The notes beneath the pieces were generated by a model. The model had not been told where the DNA came from. It did not search any database and saw nothing but the letters and a program-made list of their open reading frames with translations. The position numbers and the translations under genes are program-made. Positions 5,582 through 6,953 of a DNA stretch of 6,953 bases are shown here, in pieces (positions within the stretch are counted from its first letter, which is position 1; each line of letters opens with the position of its first letter). Source of the stretch: Bordetella parapertussis. Its GTDB lineage: Bacteria > Pseudomonadota > Gammaproteobacteria > Burkholderiales > Burkholderiaceae_C. The stretch is taken from NCBI GenBank assembly GCA_945871945.1, contig CAMBXY010000075.1:1-6953 (forward strand). Reading direction: 5' to 3'.

Positions 5582-6474
5582 TAGTAACTTTGAGGTGCAG
5601 ACAACTCTGCAAACAACTCGGTATAAATTTTGTAGCGCCCGGCGTCTATGTCTTTCAGCGCCAAAGCATCCCGCACACCGCAATCGGGTTCATGCACATG
5701 GCTGCAGTTGTGGAACTTGCAATGATCGGCATGCGCATCGATATCTGGCATGCAAGACGCCAAACTGCTCGCAGCAATATGGTGTAAGCCGAAAGCCTGA
5801 AACCCAGGAGAGTCCATCAAAGCGGTTTTTTTGGCCGCATCCACCCAATACCACGTGGTGGATGTGGTGGTGTGTTTTCCCGACTGCAAGGCTTGGGAGA
5901 TGATGTTGGTTGCGGCATTGGCGTTAGGCACCAATCGATTGATAAGCGTACTTTTTCCCGCACCCGAAGGACCGAGTACCAAGGTGACGCGCTGATCAAG
6001 CTCGCTGCGCAAATCGGTCAAATCAAACGCATCATTTTTCAGACTCAAGGGCAAAACCTTGCAACCCAAGCGCTGGTAGGGAAGCAGCTTTTGCCAAGCC
6101 CGATCAAAAGCTTCTGTGAGGTCTTGCTTGTTCAGGCCAATCAAGGTGCGTATGCCTTCATGGCGCGCAGCAATCAAGGCGCGGGCTAACTGGCTTTGGG
6201 AAAAATCGGGCTCGGCGGCTACCAACACCAACACCTGATCGATATTGGCTGCAAAGGATTTGGTGCGAATTTCATCTTGTCGATAGAAAAGATTTTTTCG
6301 CGTGTCAACCGACTCGATGCTGCCGCCGTCTTCACTGGCCGTCCATTGCACATGGTCGCCCACAACAGCTTGGTTTTTTTTACCTCTGGGGTGGCAAATT
6401 CTGCGCTCACCTTGGGCATCTTCAACCCAAACATGGCGGCCGTGACTGGCGACCACCAAGCCCCCATAGGTCAT
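5581..6474 (-). CDS. rsgA: small ribosomal subunit biogenesis GTPase RsgA
   Basis: RsgA is a circularly permuted GTPase that checks late 30S maturation near the decoding site; 30S binding stimulates GTP hydrolysis. The 297-residue product has an N-terminal OB-fold (about 1-65), then the permuted GTPase order: G4 NKQD (115-118), G1 GPSGAGKST (168-176), switch I GKHTTT (199-204) and G3 DSPG (221-224). The C-terminal zinc domain keeps C252, C257, H259 and C265 with the same C-x4-C-x-H-x5-C spacing as E. coli RsgA. It is shorter than the E. coli protein (350) mainly at the N-terminus. The ATG at 6474 overlaps the stop of the M48 peptidase gene as ATGA, which implies translational coupling. Confidence 0.97.
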   Translation of the reverse strand: MTYGGLVVASHGRHVWVEDAQGERRICHPRGKKNQAVVGDHVQWTASEDGGSIESVDTRKNLFYRQDEIRTKSFAANIDQVLVLVAAEPDFSQSQLARALIAARHEGIRTLIGLNKQDLTEAFDRAWQKLLPYQRLGCKVLPLSLKNDAFDLTDLRSELDQRVTLVLGPSGAGKSTLINRLVPNANAATNIISQALQSGKHTTTSTTWYWVDAAKKTALMDSPGFQAFGLHHIAASSLASCMPDIDAHADHCKFHNCSHVHEPDCGVRDALALKDIDAGRYKIYTELFAELSAPQSY

Positions 6475-6953
6475 GCGGTGAGTCGGGCCAAGCGTTGTGC
6501 GGCCGGTGGATGGGAGTGATAAAAAGCCACGTACAAGGGGTCTGGGGTCAGCGTAGATGCGTTGTCTTGGTAGAGCTTGAGCAGTGCTTGGCGCAAATCG
6601 GCGCCATTGGCATATTGGCAGGCAAACGCATCTGCTTCAAACTCATGTTGCCGTGAACGCGCCGAGTGCCATGGCGTGGTCACAAAGGTGACCAAGGGCA
6701 CAAACATCATGAACAACAACAAAGCAATCGCATCATTGGGGCTGGCTAAGTGGGGTTGAATGCCTAAGCCTTCATAAAACCAGCTTTGTGAACTGAGCCA
6801 ACCCAGTCCCGCTAAGCCCACCAGTGTGAAAAGAAAACTGTTGAACAATGATTTGGGAATGTGTTTGAGTTTGGCATGTCCCAATTCATGGGCCAGCACA
6901 GCCTCCATTTCATCGGCATTCAATTGCTTGAGGAGAGTGTCAAAAAACACCAC
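6471..6953 (-). CDS. M48 family zinc metallopeptidase, Ste24-like (5' end outside window)
   Basis: This is the C-terminal 160 residues of a membrane zinc peptidase; the frame is open through the right edge, so the N-terminal part is missing. Numbered from the edge, the zinc motif HELGH is at 22-26, within EMEAVLAHELGHAKLKH. The third ligand is probably E104 in RQHEFEADAFA (101-111), the M48 pattern. Two hydrophobic helices (about 38-54 and 73-93) separate them, as in CAAX prenyl protease 1/Ste24 relatives, and FYHSHPPAAQRLARL near the end is also typical. In bacteria these are thought to act in membrane protein quality control; a CAAX-processing role is not expected. The gene overlaps the rsgA start by 4 bases and is probably co-transcribed with it. 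Confidence 0.93.
   Translation of the reverse strand: MVFFDTLLKQLNADEMEAVLAHELGHAKLKHIPKSLFNSFLFTLVGLAGLGWLSSQSWFYEGLGIQPHLASPNDAIALLLFMMFVPLVTFVTTPWHSARSRQHEFEADAFACQYANGADLRQALLKLYQDNASTLTPDPLYVAFYHSHPPAAQRLARLTA

Noticed and set aside
5850..5880. GTGGTGG-rich repetitive stretch
   Set aside because: It is explained by the coding sequence of the RsgA switch I region (GKHTTTSTTW) on the minus strand.
5499..5903. Plus-strand open frame running from the CbiB-like gene into rsgA
   Set aside because: It is antisense to the conserved zinc domain of RsgA, and its translation shows no coherent domain.

Overview
The window looks like ordinary chromosomal DNA from a betaproteobacterium of order Burkholderiales, most likely family Comamonadaceae. 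This rests on the gene order (rpsP-rimM-trmD-rplS followed by a CoA-type Nudix hydrolase and a CbiB/CobD-like membrane protein; an M48 peptidase coupled to rsgA) and on the recognisable protein families. The genus cannot be fixed from sequence alone. No CRISPR array, tRNA, rRNA, insertion sequence or phage gene was seen. No gene-free stretch exceeds about 105 bases.

Layout, left to right. Bases 1-60 hold the tail of an upstream plus-strand gene. folK (61-546, plus) encodes the folate-pathway pyrophosphokinase. Convergent to it on the minus strand is a two-gene unit, a GNAT acetyltransferase (1560-1006) followed 8 nt later by a small TM2-like membrane protein (997-551). A 101-bp divergent region then carries the promoter and leader of the conserved ribosome/tRNA operon: rpsP (S16), rimM (16S processing factor), trmD (tRNA m1G37 methyltransferase) and rplS (L19). 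A 105-bp gap with its own TATAAT box and leader precedes rplS, and a strong intrinsic terminator follows it at 3805-3838. Next come a CoA-pyrophosphatase-type Nudix hydrolase without an ATG start and a CbiB/CobD-family membrane protein (4591-5565). Convergent with these, entering from the right edge on the minus strand, are a Ste24-like M48 zinc peptidase (5' end outside the window) and rsgA, joined by a 4-base ATGA overlap.

The functional theme is ribosome production and translation fidelity: S16 and RimM act in 30S assembly, RsgA is a late 30S maturation GTPase, L19 is at the subunit interface and TrmD prevents frameshifting. Nothing here looks like an undescribed multi-gene system. The points most worth a second look are the matching promoter/leader sequences in front of rpsP and rplS, a 19-bp tandem duplication across the folK start, the missing start codon of the Nudix gene, and the CbiB-like protein that lacks the NNTxDG motif expected of a cobinamide synthase.
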